Source: CAYVQZ01 sp964453435
Lineage (GTDB): Bacteria > Abyssobacteria > SURF-5
Assembly (NCBI GenBank): GCA_964453435.1
Contig: CAYVQZ010000048.1
Coordinates: forward strand, 1-45,416
Reading direction: 5' to 3'
DNA length: 45,416 nt
Below the pieces are notes generated by a model that worked only from the letters and a program-made list of their open reading frames with translations, was not told where the DNA came from and made no database searches. The translations under genes and the position numbers were made by a program. Position 1 is the first letter of the stretch, and each line of letters begins with the position of its first letter. Below are positions 33,697-42,690 of the stretch, one piece after another.

Positions 33697-35288
33697 AAGT
33701 GGAAGTCTATGATACGACCCTGCGGGACGGCGCGCAAGGTGAGGGTATTGCTTTTTCGGCGGAAGACCAACTGGCCGTGGCACAATTGCTGGACAGCCTG
33801 GGAATCGATTACATCGAGGGAGGACAACCGGCATCGAACCCGAAGGCGGTTCAATTTTTTAAGCGAATTCGGAACGTCAATCTGAAGCACGCCAAACCCG
33901 TCGCTTTCGGGGGGACGTGCCACCCTCGCCGGCGTCCGGAGGATGATGACGCCTTGATAAAGTTGCTCGATGCCGCCACGCGCCAGGTGACAATTGTAGG
34001 AAAGGCATGGGATTTCCACGTGAAAAAAGTGCTCGGCGTTTCCTTGAAGAAAAACCTCGCGCTCGTCGAAAACACCATTCATTTCCTCAGGGCGAAAGGC
34101 CGTGAAGTGTTTTTCGACGCGGAGCATTTCTTCGACGGCTATAAAGAGAATCCCAATTATGCGATGAGCGTACTCATGGCCGCCGAAAAGGCCGGCGCGG
34201 CGAGGATAATCCTCTGCGACACGAATGGCGGGACGTTGTTTCGCGAAGTTGGCTCGGCCTTCGATGCTGCAAAAAAAGCGGCAACGGTTCCCTTGGGGAT
34301 TCATATTCACAACGACTCCGGCCTGGCGACCGCCAACACTCTTCTGGCGGTCGAAAAGGGCGCTAGCCAGGTACAAGGCACCATCAATGGATACGGCGAA
34401 CGATGTGGCAATGCCGACCTGTGCGTGGTTATCCCGAACCTGTGTTTAAAAATGGGAATCCCGGTTGTCACTCGAACGCAGCTCCGAAGATTGCGGGAAG
34501 TGTCCCATTACATCAGTGAACTGGCAAACATACCGCCTCGGAGCAATCAGCCATACGTCGGTCACAGTTCCTTTGCGCACAAGGGCGGATGGCATGCCGA
34601 TGCGGTCGGCAAAGACCCACGCACGTGCGAACACATCGCTCCCGAGGCCGTCGGCAACACAAGACGGGTGCTCGTGTCGGAACTGGCTGGAAAAGGCAGC
34701 CTCGCCTCGAAGGCGAAGTCGGTCGGTCTCGATATCGGACGCAGGGACCGGCGCACGAAAGAACTGGTCGAACGTTTGAAGAATCTCGAAGAGGCCGGCT
34801 ATCAGTTCGAGGGCGCCGATGCGTCACTCGAACTCCTGATGCATAAAGCCAGCGGAACACACAAGAGCTTTTTCAAGCACGCCGGATTCCGCGTCATCGT
34901 CGAGAAGAGGGAGAACAACGAGGTTCTCTCTGAAGCGACCATCAGGGTGGTTGTCGATGGGAAGGAAGAACATACCGCCGCCGAGGGGAATGGTCCCGTG
35001 AACGCTCTCGATAACGCGCTCCGAAAAGCTCTCGAACCATTCTACAAGCAGGTGCGCGAAATGCGGCTGTCGGATTTTAAGGTGCGCATCCTCGACGCGA
35101 AGGCGGGTACAGCGGCCAAGACAAGGGTCCTGATTGAATCGAGCGATAAACGGGATTCCTGGAACACCGTAGGCGTGGACGAGAATATTATCGAGGCGAG
35201 CTGGCAGGCGCTTGTTGACAGCATCGAGTACAAGCTCATGAAGAACGGTCGCTCGAAAAAACAAGCTCGCAGGGGGAGGAAGGGATGA
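33693..35288 (+). CDS. cimA: (R)-citramalate synthase
   Basis: A 531-aa enzyme condensing pyruvate and acetyl-CoA to (R)-citramalate, the threonine-independent entry to isoleucine. DTTLRDGAQGEG (8-19) gives the metal/substrate-binding Arg and Asp. HIHNDSGLATANTLLA holds the HxH metal pair, and GTINGYGERCGNADL is the GxGxRxGN signature. The C-terminal about 150 residues form a LeuA-type regulatory dimer domain, implying isoleucine feedback. The DTTLRDGAQGEG start and length match CimA rather than isopropylmalate synthase; a homocitrate synthase-like role is a remote alternative. The start overlaps the lysC stop and its stop overlaps the next start (ATGA both times). Confidence 0.95.
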   Translation: MKVEVYDTTLRDGAQGEGIAFSAEDQLAVAQLLDSLGIDYIEGGQPASNPKAVQFFKRIRNVNLKHAKPVAFGGTCHPRRRPEDDDALIKLLDAATRQVTIVGKAWDFHVKKVLGVSLKKNLALVENTIHFLRAKGREVFFDAEHFFDGYKENPNYAMSVLMAAEKAGAARIILCDTNGGTLFREVGSAFDAAKKAATVPLGIHIHNDSGLATANTLLAVEKGASQVQGTINGYGERCGNADLCVVIPNLCLKMGIPVVTRTQLRRLREVSHYISELANIPPRSNQPYVGHSSFAHKGGWHADAVGKDPRTCEHIAPEAVGNTRRVLVSELAGKGSLASKAKSVGLDIGRRDRRTKELVERLKNLEEAGYQFEGADASLELLMHKASGTHKSFFKHAGFRVIVEKRENNEVLSEATIRVVVDGKEEHTAAEGNGPVNALDNALRKALEPFYKQVREMRLSDFKVRILDAKAGTAAKTRVLIESSDKRDSWNTVGVDENIIEASWQALVDSIEYKLMKNGRSKKQARRGRKG

Positions 35289-35833
35289 AACGGAAGAACC
35301 CGTTTTGCACATCATTTGACACGATGCGCCTGGGATTCTATACCGCCGTCGTAGTGGTTTTTGCAATGGCATGGTTGCAGGGTTGCGCTTCTGCGCCGCC
35401 GGCGCGAACGGATGTCGGAGAGATTCTTTCCGGCCCGCAAGACTACCGGAACGAGCGAGTCGAGTTGACAGGCAACGTGCTGGATTTTGACCCCGCGCGA
35501 GGCGATACGTATCGAACCCTGGATTTCCTGATGGGTTACGGTGAAGGAGAACGCATCCGGGTATTCTATGCCGGCTACACCGCCGAGGCTATTTCGAAAG
35601 CATCCGCCTTGGTCGGAAAGGCGTATGAGAAGAATGAACCGGTGACCGTTGTCGGTAAGGTGCGGGTGGAAAAGAACAATCCCGACGCCGTGCCGGAATT
35701 GAAGCTGGAGTCGGTGGAATATGGGGGCGAGAAAGTGAATGTCGGCGGCGGGCCCAGCACTCGCCCGGGCTTTTCCGTCGGCGGATGGTACTTCACGCCG
35801 TCAGTCGGAGTCGGCGTCACGCTTCATCCCTGA
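35285..35833 (+). CDS. Small lipoprotein with OB-like fold, unknown function
   Basis: A 182-aa protein whose hydrophobic N-terminus ends in a lipobox (LQGC, C34) followed by ASAPPA, so it is probably a lipidated envelope protein. The mature part contains VGEILSGPQDYRNERVELTG and EPVTVVGKVRV, a strand pattern recalling OB-fold/Slp-like lipoproteins. The C-terminus is Gly-rich (NVGGGPSTRPGFSVGGW). I recognise no precise family. It is translationally coupled to cimA (ATGA overlap), an odd partner for a biosynthetic enzyme. It stops 5 nt short of the convergent ABC exporter gene. Confidence 0.75.
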   Translation: MKRKNPFCTSFDTMRLGFYTAVVVVFAMAWLQGCASAPPARTDVGEILSGPQDYRNERVELTGNVLDFDPARGDTYRTLDFLMGYGEGERIRVFYAGYTAEAISKASALVGKAYEKNEPVTVVGKVRVEKNNPDAVPELKLESVEYGGEKVNVGGGPSTRPGFSVGGWYFTPSVGVGVTLHP

Positions 35834-35838
35834 ATCAA

Positions 35839-37647
35839 TCACTTGCGTGTGCGGACATGGTTTTCCTGTCCCTTGTACTGCAGCAGGTAAAGCCGATAGT
35901 ATATCCCCTTTCGCTCCATCAATTCGGAGTGAGTCCCCTCCTCGACAAGTTGCCCCTTATGCATGACGAGGATCCGGTCCACCCCCCTGATCGTTGAAAG
36001 ACGATGGGCAATCACGATGGATGTTCTCCCCTCCATCAAGTGTCGGACGGCGTCCTGAATCAGTCGTTCCGTGTTGGTATCCACGTTCGATGTCGCTTCG
36101 TCGAGCACAAGGATGCCGGGCTCGTATGCCAGAACCCTCGCAAACGAAATTAACTGCTTTTCGCCACCCGACAGGTTTTTGCCGCGTTCCCGCACCGGTT
36201 CACGGTATCGTCCCGGAAATCTGTCAATAAAGTCCGCCACATTTGCTTTCCGGGCTGCTCTCTCCACCAGTTCCGGTGAAATTGAATCGTTACCGATTCG
36301 TATGTTGTAATCGATGTCGCCCGAGAAAAGGAAAACATCCTGCAGAACCATCCCGATGTTGCGCCGCAGCTCGTGCTTGGCCACCGAACGTATGTCAATC
36401 CCGTCTATGGATATGCTGCCACGGTCGACGTCGTAAAGCCGCGTCAGCAGCTTGATCAAGGTGGTCTTCCCCGCACCGGTGGCCCCTACAATCGCCACCC
36501 TCTCTCCCGGCTTGATCGTGAACGAAACGCCCCGGATGACCGGCTCGTCCTCTTTGTATGAAAACCAGACGTTGCGGAACTCTATCTCGCCGCGTATGGT
36601 CCCCAGCCTTATCGCTGCAGGCGGGTCTTCGTCTGTCTCTTTGGTGTCCAACAGCTTGAAAATGCGCTCCGACGCCGCCATGGCCGATTGCATGATTGTG
36701 TATTGCTGGCTCAAGCTGAAGATCGGCTCGAAGAACCGGCCAACCAATTCTATGAACAATACGAGAGAGCCGAATGAGAGCGTCTGCCGGACGATCTGTC
36801 CGCCGCCATACCAGAGAATGAGCGCCAGACCGAGCGAACCCAGAAACTCGACCAGCGCCGACAAAGCAGACTCGTAGTACACCGACCTCATCTGGGCCCC
36901 CATCAGTTCCTTGTTCTGAAATTCGAACTCCCGTCTTTTTCCCTCTTCCTGCCCGAACATCTGAACAACACCCATACCGGTGATGTTCTCGTGAAGGTGG
37001 GAATTCAAGCGGGCCAGCAGTACCCGAATTGACCGGAAGGCATCGCGGGCTTTCAGCCGGAAATACATGGTGGAAGCCAGGAGAAATGGCACGATGGTAA
37101 ATGTTACCAGCGAGAGACGCAGGTCCACAATAAAAAGAATGGCCACAATGGCGATAATCTTTAGTATGTCGCCCAGTATCGTAACGACTCCGTAGGCGAA
37201 CATCTGGTCGAGAGCTTCGACATCGGTGGTCACCCTCGTTATCAATCTGCCGATCGGGGTCCTGTCAAAAAAGCGCGCGGGCATTTTCAGGATGTGGTCA
37301 AAAATCTTCATGCGCAGGTCGAATATGACCAACTGACCGGTTTTCTCCGTGACGATCGATTCGAGATAGCGGGTGATGAATTCTCCGCCTATCGCGAGAA
37401 AAAAGATGAGCGCGATGAGGTTCAGGCCCTCACGCCTGCCAGGCAGAATGTGGGAATCGATAGCGACCTTGACCAGATACGGCCGGAGCAGTTGGCATCC
37501 GGACACGAAAAGCATCAGAAGCAGAGAGAATAAGATTCTGCTCTTGTAGGGCCGTATATATTGCCAGAGCCGCCCTATCAGCCGCGAATCGTACGCCTTG
37601 CCGAGCGCTTCTTCCTCGTGGTATGTTCCTATTCCAACGCCATGCAT
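35839..37647 (-). CDS. ABC exporter half-transporter with canonical NBD (BmrD/TM288-like)
   Basis: A 602-aa half-transporter: six helices over residues 30-310, then a nucleotide-binding domain. Walker A is GATGAGKT (388-395), the signature LSGGE (492-496), Walker B ILVLDE with the catalytic E517, and switch histidine H548. The partner 31 nt upstream has Asp in place of this glutamate, so the two genes form a heterodimeric exporter of the TM287/288 or BmrCD type. This subunit supplies the hydrolytically competent Walker B. The signature LSGGE (for LSGGQ) is slightly off-consensus. Substrate is unknown; lipids or amphiphilic drugs are common for the group. Confidence 0.92.
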   Translation of the reverse strand: MHGVGIGTYHEEEALGKAYDSRLIGRLWQYIRPYKSRILFSLLLMLFVSGCQLLRPYLVKVAIDSHILPGRREGLNLIALIFFLAIGGEFITRYLESIVTEKTGQLVIFDLRMKIFDHILKMPARFFDRTPIGRLITRVTTDVEALDQMFAYGVVTILGDILKIIAIVAILFIVDLRLSLVTFTIVPFLLASTMYFRLKARDAFRSIRVLLARLNSHLHENITGMGVVQMFGQEEGKRREFEFQNKELMGAQMRSVYYESALSALVEFLGSLGLALILWYGGGQIVRQTLSFGSLVLFIELVGRFFEPIFSLSQQYTIMQSAMAASERIFKLLDTKETDEDPPAAIRLGTIRGEIEFRNVWFSYKEDEPVIRGVSFTIKPGERVAIVGATGAGKTTLIKLLTRLYDVDRGSISIDGIDIRSVAKHELRRNIGMVLQDVFLFSGDIDYNIRIGNDSISPELVERAARKANVADFIDRFPGRYREPVRERGKNLSGGEKQLISFARVLAYEPGILVLDEATSNVDTNTERLIQDAVRHLMEGRTSIVIAHRLSTIRGVDRILVMHKGQLVEEGTHSELMERKGIYYRLYLLQYKGQENHVRTRK

Positions 37648-37678
37648 CGTTCACCCATGCAGCAAAACAAACCTGCGC

Positions 37679-39451
37679 CTATTCCATCTGTTCCAGTTCC
37701 TCGATCAACAGTTGCTTCTGATAGAGGTTGGCGTAAATGCCGCCTTGTTTGAGCAACGAATCATGCGTGCCTTCTTCCGCAATTCGACCCTCTTCCAGCA
37801 GAACTATCTTGTCGGCGTCCTTCACCGTGGAGATGCGATGAGAGATGATGATTGTTGTTCTTTCCCGCATGAGGGTTCGCAGGTTTTCCAGGATTTTTTC
37901 CTCGGTCTGCGTGTCCACGCTCGAAAATGCATCATCAAGAATCAGTATTCTCGGGTTCGCAACGAGCGCCCGCGCCAGGGCGGCCCTCTGGCGCTGCCCG
38001 CCGGAAAGGTTTATGCCCCGTTCGCCGACGAGGGTGTCGAAACCTTGCGGAAATCCCTCGATGTCCGGCATAAGGCCGGACAATTGGGCGGCGCTTTCGA
38101 TGGCGATGCTGTCGCCATTGCGTTTGCCGAAGCCGATATTTTCCCTCAGCGTCGTCGAAAAAAGGAAGCTGTCCTGGGGAACCAGACCGATTTTCGTCCG
38201 CACTTCCGCCAATGGAATTTTCGTAATATCTTTCCCGTCCAGAAAAATGGTTCCGGGCCCTGTTTCCAGCAACCTGCTGACCAGGTTGATTAATGTCGTT
38301 TTTCCGGACCCGGTATGTCCTACAATTGCAACGGTCGCGTTCGCCGGTATCTTCAAACTGATGTCTCTTAGAGCGAAGCGGTTATTTATTCCGTTCTCCG
38401 TGACAGGATAGGAAAAGGAAAGATTGCGTATTTCTAGTTCTCCGCGAACTATGGTGAAGGGCTCCGTCTCCGTGTCATCGATGATTGTCGGCTGTTCCTT
38501 CAAGACCTCGTTCACCCGGCCCAGCGAGGAGAGTCCCCGCTGAAATGCGCTGATTATCATTCCCAAAAACGCTGTCGGCATCGCCAGGATCATCAAGTAC
38601 CCGCTGAACGCCACGAAGTCGCCCAAGGTTATTCGCCCGGCTATCACGCTTCGGCCTCCCACCCAGATTACCACCAGCATTCCCAACGCGCTGACGGACG
38701 AGATCAACGGCATCAAGAGGGCGTGAATCTTAATGAGGCCCATATTACTGGAGAAATACGCCTCACTCTCCTTTCTGAAATGCTCCAGCTCGCTCTTTTC
38801 CTGCACGTACGCCTTAATGATTTGAATGCCGGAGATGCTTTCCTGCGACCGGGCGCTCAAACCCCCAAGCCGCTCCTGCACAAGCCGTGAACGCACGAAG
38901 AGCAGGGAGGCGAACTTTTTGAAAACGATCAGAAACAGCGGATACGGAACGAGCGCGAGGAGCGTAAGCTTTGCGCTCATAAGAAGCATTATGGGAATTG
39001 CGCCCGCATACAGAATGAGGGTGCTCGCACAGTACATGATCACCGGCCCCACCAAGCTCTGAACGTATTGCATATCATTGATTGCGCGCGACATCAAGTC
39101 GCCGGTGGGAGTGCGAACATAATACAAATGCGAGAGCTTCTGCATATGGGCGAACAGGTCATTGCGCAGGTCGTGGGAAACCTTCCGGCTGTTGCCGAGA
39201 AGGAACCATCTCGATCCTACGCGAATTAGCATCTGCAGAACCGCTACGACCACGATGAGGAGGGCATACACATGGGGCTTGGCGAGTTCTTCAGAGCCCC
39301 TGATGCCTTGCAGATGTTCAATCGTCTGCTTGGTAAGCCAAGGGATAACAAGCGCTAGTCCGTTCGAGACAAAGAGGCACAAAACCCCCAGCGCATAGGC
39401 GCCGGCATATCGGCGGACATAGGGTTTCAGTGTTCGGAGATTTTCAAACAT
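37679..39451 (-). CDS. ABC exporter half-transporter with degenerate Walker B (BmrC/TM287-like)
   Basis: A 590-aa half-transporter with six helices (residues 15-300) and an NBD. Walker A is GHTGSGKT (378-385), the signature LSGGQ (482-486) and switch histidine H538. Walker B reads ILILDD, so the catalytic glutamate is Asp (D507), the hallmark of the degenerate subunit in heterodimeric exporters. It precedes the canonical partner by 31 nt on the same strand, and the two are surely co-transcribed. The start at 39451 lacks a strong Shine-Dalgarno. The gene diverges from the coiled-coil protein gene, sharing a 260-nt intergenic region. Confidence 0.92.
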   Translation of the reverse strand: MFENLRTLKPYVRRYAGAYALGVLCLFVSNGLALVIPWLTKQTIEHLQGIRGSEELAKPHVYALLIVVVAVLQMLIRVGSRWFLLGNSRKVSHDLRNDLFAHMQKLSHLYYVRTPTGDLMSRAINDMQYVQSLVGPVIMYCASTLILYAGAIPIMLLMSAKLTLLALVPYPLFLIVFKKFASLLFVRSRLVQERLGGLSARSQESISGIQIIKAYVQEKSELEHFRKESEAYFSSNMGLIKIHALLMPLISSVSALGMLVVIWVGGRSVIAGRITLGDFVAFSGYLMILAMPTAFLGMIISAFQRGLSSLGRVNEVLKEQPTIIDDTETEPFTIVRGELEIRNLSFSYPVTENGINNRFALRDISLKIPANATVAIVGHTGSGKTTLINLVSRLLETGPGTIFLDGKDITKIPLAEVRTKIGLVPQDSFLFSTTLRENIGFGKRNGDSIAIESAAQLSGLMPDIEGFPQGFDTLVGERGINLSGGQRQRAALARALVANPRILILDDAFSSVDTQTEEKILENLRTLMRERTTIIISHRISTVKDADKIVLLEEGRIAEEGTHDSLLKQGGIYANLYQKQLLIEELEQME

Positions 39452-39632
39452 TACGTTTCAACTATTTACTGTGAGCGCGGGGGAGGGCAAGAAGCGCTTC
39501 CCCATTATAGTTACCACGACAGAAGCCGTCAATCGCACACAGACATCGCATACAGCCGCGCGAGCCGCCGTTGACAAATCATCTGAGAGTGTCAGGGTTG
39601 TTTCCGGCTATTTTTTCTGCGCCTTTTCTCGG

Positions 39633-39662
39633 TTGACACCGGTCAAGCCACATCTGTATAAT
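39633..39662 (+). promoter_or_regulatory. Consensus sigma-70 promoter
   Basis: TTGACA (39633-39638), an 18-nt spacer, then TATAAT (39657-39662): both hexamers are perfect. It lies about 50 nt before the ATG at 39713 and should give strong constitutive expression. Confidence 0.8.
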
Positions 39663-39712
39663 GAAATCTTGAAAGCGCGAATAATCACGGAGCTTCACGC
39701 TTGGGGAGAGCG

Positions 39713-40438
39713 ATGCTCAAGCCGTCACATGCATATCGGAAAAACAGGTTGTTTGTTTTCGGCGTGCTTGCCACCTTTCTGGCATTTGTTCCCCTTTCCA
39801 GCGCATTTGGCCAGACAGCGGAGACCGTTGATTCTTCCTCGTCGTTGCTTGTCATATCTTTTCTCCTCAGCGTTTGTATCTTGGCGATATCGGGATTCAC
39901 GCTTTGGCAATCGCACAGATATTATCTCGACACGGTTCGCCTGAGCCGGGAGATAACGGCGACCACGACCGAACTTCATCAAAAAGTGGTGGAACTTATC
40001 TACAACCTGAAAGATTTCCTGGCGCACGAATCCGAGGTGGCCAGGCTCAGGCAACGTCGTTCAAGCAAAACTCAATCGAAGACCGACTCTAGGAACGTAA
40101 GCAGAATCGTGGAGAGCATCAACGAAACCGAAACAAAAATCAAGGCGCTGGAGAAAACGCTGGGACGGTTGAACGAACAGCTCAGCTTCAATTTCCAGGG
40201 AGGCGCCGACGTTTCACGAAAACTTTCCTCGCTGGGAGACATAGAGTTTGCCGTTCTTCAAAAACTGGCCCAAGACCCGCGCTTCTTCGAAAAAAACACC
40301 TTCACCAGTTTCGGGGCTACTCCGAAAGTCCTGGACTCGCTTCTCAGCCGCCAGTTGGTGGTCTTCAGTATGGACGGTAAGGCGGAAGTGCCGAAAGAGG
40401 TCGTTTCCGCCTTGAAGAACTTCACACCGAAGAACTGA
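39713..40438 (+). CDS. Membrane protein with coiled coil, unknown function
   Basis: A 241-aa protein. The ATG at 39713 has GGGGAGAG upstream. Two hydrophobic segments (about 13-34 and 43-64) form a signal anchor plus membrane helix or a hairpin. A long helical, charged region (about 65-160) with heptad-like spacing looks like a coiled coil (TTELHQKVVELIYNLKDFL; VESINETETKIKALEKTLGR). The C-terminal 70 residues (DIEFAVLQKLAQDPRFF, KVLDSLLSRQLVVF) have the helix pattern of a small winged-helix domain, tentative. No family recognised. The perfect-consensus promoter suggests high expression. Confidence 0.75.
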   Translation: MLKPSHAYRKNRLFVFGVLATFLAFVPLSSAFGQTAETVDSSSSLLVISFLLSVCILAISGFTLWQSHRYYLDTVRLSREITATTTELHQKVVELIYNLKDFLAHESEVARLRQRRSSKTQSKTDSRNVSRIVESINETETKIKALEKTLGRLNEQLSFNFQGGADVSRKLSSLGDIEFAVLQKLAQDPRFFEKNTFTSFGATPKVLDSLLSRQLVVFSMDGKAEVPKEVVSALKNFTPKN

Positions 40439-40846
40439 CGCCCTTCTGCGCGCTATTCCGATTTCACGCGGTCTCCCTCGATTATCGTTTCCAATTCGAT
40501 GCCTTGTTGGAGAGGCCAAGTATCGGAATGCCTTCCCGCAAGTCAGCGAGCAAGTCCCGGTCCGGCTTGCGGTAAAATGGTATGTGGCGCTTTCTGCAGC
40601 ATTGATGTTCCAAGGCCTAAGCTACTGGTATTTCAACGGTTAGCGAGGCCTCTCCCGAGGTTCTTTTTCTCATCCTCGCTCGGAAAAGACCGACAACAGA
40701 CCCAGACAGGCGGACGGTCCGATTGCATCTGTTCTGGCCCGTTCCTATTCACATTCTGTATAATAGATTCCGATCCGGGTATTGCTCTCTCGGGCGCGGC
40801 CCGGCTTACCACCTTGAATATCAGAGTTTTTCAGGCGTCTAATTGA
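40439..40846. other. Intergenic region, possible gene remnant
   Basis: About 400 nt before the sigma factor gene. One plus-strand frame stays open from the end of the previous gene to a stop at 40641. It finishes with an aromatic, membrane-helix-like peptide (LAVKWYVALSAALMFQGLSY), but there is no start codon or ribosome-binding site in a sensible place. It may be the decayed tail of a membrane-protein gene or chance. A TATAAT at 40759-40764 could be the -10 of the sigma operon; no matching -35 is obvious, as would be expected for an ECF-type or weak promoter. Confidence 0.35.
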
Positions 40847-41434
40847 ATGGAGCAGAGACGGCGAATGCCTTCCGATAAGGAACTCGTTGAAAGAAGCAGG
40901 CAGGATGAGAGAGCAGCGTTCCACGAACTGGTGAAGAAGTACCAACGCAGGTTGTATGCGGTCGCCTACGGGTTGCTGGGTAATCGCGAAGACGCGCTCG
41001 ATGCCGTTCAGGAAGCCTTTGTGAAGGCGTACCGTTCGCTCAAGAGGTTCAAAGGAGAATCAAGTTTTTATACGTGGCTCTATCGTATTACGGTCAACGC
41101 GGCCATAGACCTGGGAAGAAAACATGGCCGTCGCGAAGAGGTGGAGTTCCGTGAACAAGTCGAACCTGACGAAGAGAAGGGGGATTATCCCGTGGCGCCC
41201 GCTTCCCATGACCCGGCTGAGCAACTCATGAGAAAAGAACTTGGCAGCCTGATAGAGAACGCAATACAGTCGCTGCCCATCGAGCAGCGAACCGCTATTG
41301 TCCTGCGTGAGATCGAGGGGTTGTCCTATAAAGAAATAGCGCAGGTCATGGATTGTTCCGAAGGCACCGTGATGTCAAGACTTCATTATGGACGGAAGCG
41401 TTTGCAGGAAATCCTCGGGCCGCAGTTGGAATAG
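40847..41434 (+). CDS. ECF RNA polymerase sigma factor (RpoE-like)
   Basis: A 195-aa sigma-70 family ECF factor. Region 2 (about 20-95) shows LYAVAYGLLGNREDALDAVQ and FYTWLYRITVNAAIDLGR, the -10 recognition helix area. Region 4 (about 135-190) shows LPIEQRTAIVLREIEGLSYK followed by a helix-turn-helix (EIAQVMDCSEGTVMSRLHYG). Regions 1 and 3 are absent, as in ECF factors. The anti-sigma gene starts 24 nt after its stop, the usual pairing. The ATG at 40847 is used; an in-frame ATG at 40865 with GGAG 12 nt upstream is an alternative. Confidence 0.95.
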   Translation: MEQRRRMPSDKELVERSRQDERAAFHELVKKYQRRLYAVAYGLLGNREDALDAVQEAFVKAYRSLKRFKGESSFYTWLYRITVNAAIDLGRKHGRREEVEFREQVEPDEEKGDYPVAPASHDPAEQLMRKELGSLIENAIQSLPIEQRTAIVLREIEGLSYKEIAQVMDCSEGTVMSRLHYGRKRLQEILGPQLE

Positions 41435-41458
41435 TCGGGGTTGAGGAGTATGGGAGCA

Positions 41459-41986
41459 ATGAATATTGGCTGTGAAAAGGTTAGAGAACTGCTCGATAGA
41501 TACTACGACCGCGAACTGCGTGGTTCAGAGTCCGAAGCCGTGAGACTGCATCTTAAAAAGTGCGCGAACTGCTCCAATGAGCTTCGAAAGCTGGAGCAAA
41601 TCGGACAGATGCTGAGAGCTCGTTCCGAGGCTATTATCCTGGCCGAGGATTTCGCGGGAGTATGGGATCGGGTGGCGCCCGCGCTGGATTCTCCTGTCGG
41701 TTCCGAACGCGTGTCCCTGTGGGAGAAGCTGAAAAACATATTTGCAGCCTCGCCGGGGCCTGCCTGGGCGGCGCTCGGAGCGGCGGCGCTTGTGGTCCTT
41801 GCAGTCTTTGCTTATCTTCCATTTACGGAGCAGCAGACTTTTGCGGCAAATGATTGTATAATAGACAGTGTCGAGTCAAGGGACTCTTCCGTGATGGTGT
41901 ATGAAACGAGCGTCACGAAGATGAAAATCATCTGGGTGATGGAGCAAGCGGGCAAAGAAACGGTGGAGAGAGGAGTGACTTCATGA
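41459..41986 (+). CDS. Zinc-finger anti-sigma factor
   Basis: A 175-aa membrane anti-sigma factor. The ATG at 41459 has GAGGAG 10 nt upstream; in-frame codons at 41441 (TTG) and 41450 are too close to the ribosome-binding site. The N-terminal ZAS motif has C5 and the HxxxCxxC ligands H31, C35 and C38 in HLKKCANC. One transmembrane helix (about 98-120, AWAALGAAALVVLAVFAYLP) separates it from a periplasmic tail of about 55 residues. It should hold the upstream sigma factor at the membrane until an envelope or redox signal. The stop overlaps the next start (ATGA). Confidence 0.9.
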   Translation: MNIGCEKVRELLDRYYDRELRGSESEAVRLHLKKCANCSNELRKLEQIGQMLRARSEAIILAEDFAGVWDRVAPALDSPVGSERVSLWEKLKNIFAASPGPAWAALGAAALVVLAVFAYLPFTEQQTFAANDCIIDSVESRDSSVMVYETSVTKMKIIWVMEQAGKETVERGVTS

Positions 41987-42471
41987 ACAGTACTTCGGCT
42001 TGGAGAATCCTCGTCGTTGCTGCGACCGTGGCTCTGGTCTCGGTTTCTGTAAGCCCGGCCGTTCCGGCCGAATCGCAAGGCGGAGAGAGTGTGCGAGTTG
42101 TCGTGTATCTGATTGAAGCATCGAATGAAAAGCCGGGAGTCGATCCTCAGATTCGCGATATCGTGCAGGAACTCCGCGGCACATTTCGGTATTCCACCTA
42201 TCGGCTCGTCTCCAGAATTCCGAAAAAAATGAGCGTCGGCGGCGAAGAGAAAATATCGCTCCCCGGTTCGCGCGAGTTGAAACTGTATGCTCTCGGCCGG
42301 GAAGATAACCGTGTCAAGCTAAAGGTAAAAGTTCTCGAAAAGTCGTCGAAGAAGGCAGGCCGCGAGGTTCTCAGCACCGAGTTCAGGATTGTCGAGGGCG
42401 GCACCATCATAATCGGCGGTTACGACTACCGTGACGGCAAACTCATCGTGGCAATCTCCGCCGACTCGTGA
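41983..42471 (+). CDS. Exported protein encoded with ECF sigma/anti-sigma pair
   Basis: A 162-aa protein with a signal peptide (about 1-30, ending VPAES). The mature part is beta-rich: VRVVVYLIEASNEK, FRYSTYRLVSRIP, ELKLYALGRED, KLKVKVLEKS, and GGTIIIGGYDYRDGKLIVAI at the end. I recognise no named family. The 4-nt overlap with the anti-sigma gene shows co-translation, so it may be a periplasmic sensor, a regulator of anti-sigma proteolysis, or an output of the same regulon. Confidence 0.75.
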   Translation: MNSTSAWRILVVAATVALVSVSVSPAVPAESQGGESVRVVVYLIEASNEKPGVDPQIRDIVQELRGTFRYSTYRLVSRIPKKMSVGGEEKISLPGSRELKLYALGREDNRVKLKVKVLEKSSKKAGREVLSTEFRIVEGGTIIIGGYDYRDGKLIVAISADS

Positions 42472-42541
42472 ACCCGTAGTCTGTGCAAAATAGCGCCTTT
42501 CCTCCGATTGTCTCCACCGGATCGCCGTATTGTCCGAAGGT

Positions 42542-42571
42542 TAGACACGCTCACGCCGACAGTGTTATAAT
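42542..42571 (+). promoter_or_regulatory. Probable promoter for the acyl-CoA mutase gene
   Basis: TAGACA (42542-42547), an 18-nt spacer and a perfect TATAAT (42566-42571), about 120 nt before the ATG at 42691. The -35 is only partly consensus. The rest of the 42472-42690 gap shows no gene. Confidence 0.45.
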
Positions 42572-42690
42572 GCCCCCTAAGTAATTAAATTGTTGTACAA
42601 GGGCAGTCCGCGTCTCGGTTCGTTTTTCATCGCCGACGATTCTTGAAAGCGTAATTCATGCAAATATTCCTGTAGAGAGGAGTTCGCAAC

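Noticed and set aside
33075..34376. 433-codon minus-strand open frame opposite lysC and cimA
   Set aside because: Spans the junction of two well-identified enzymes on the other strand and has no recognisable motifs.
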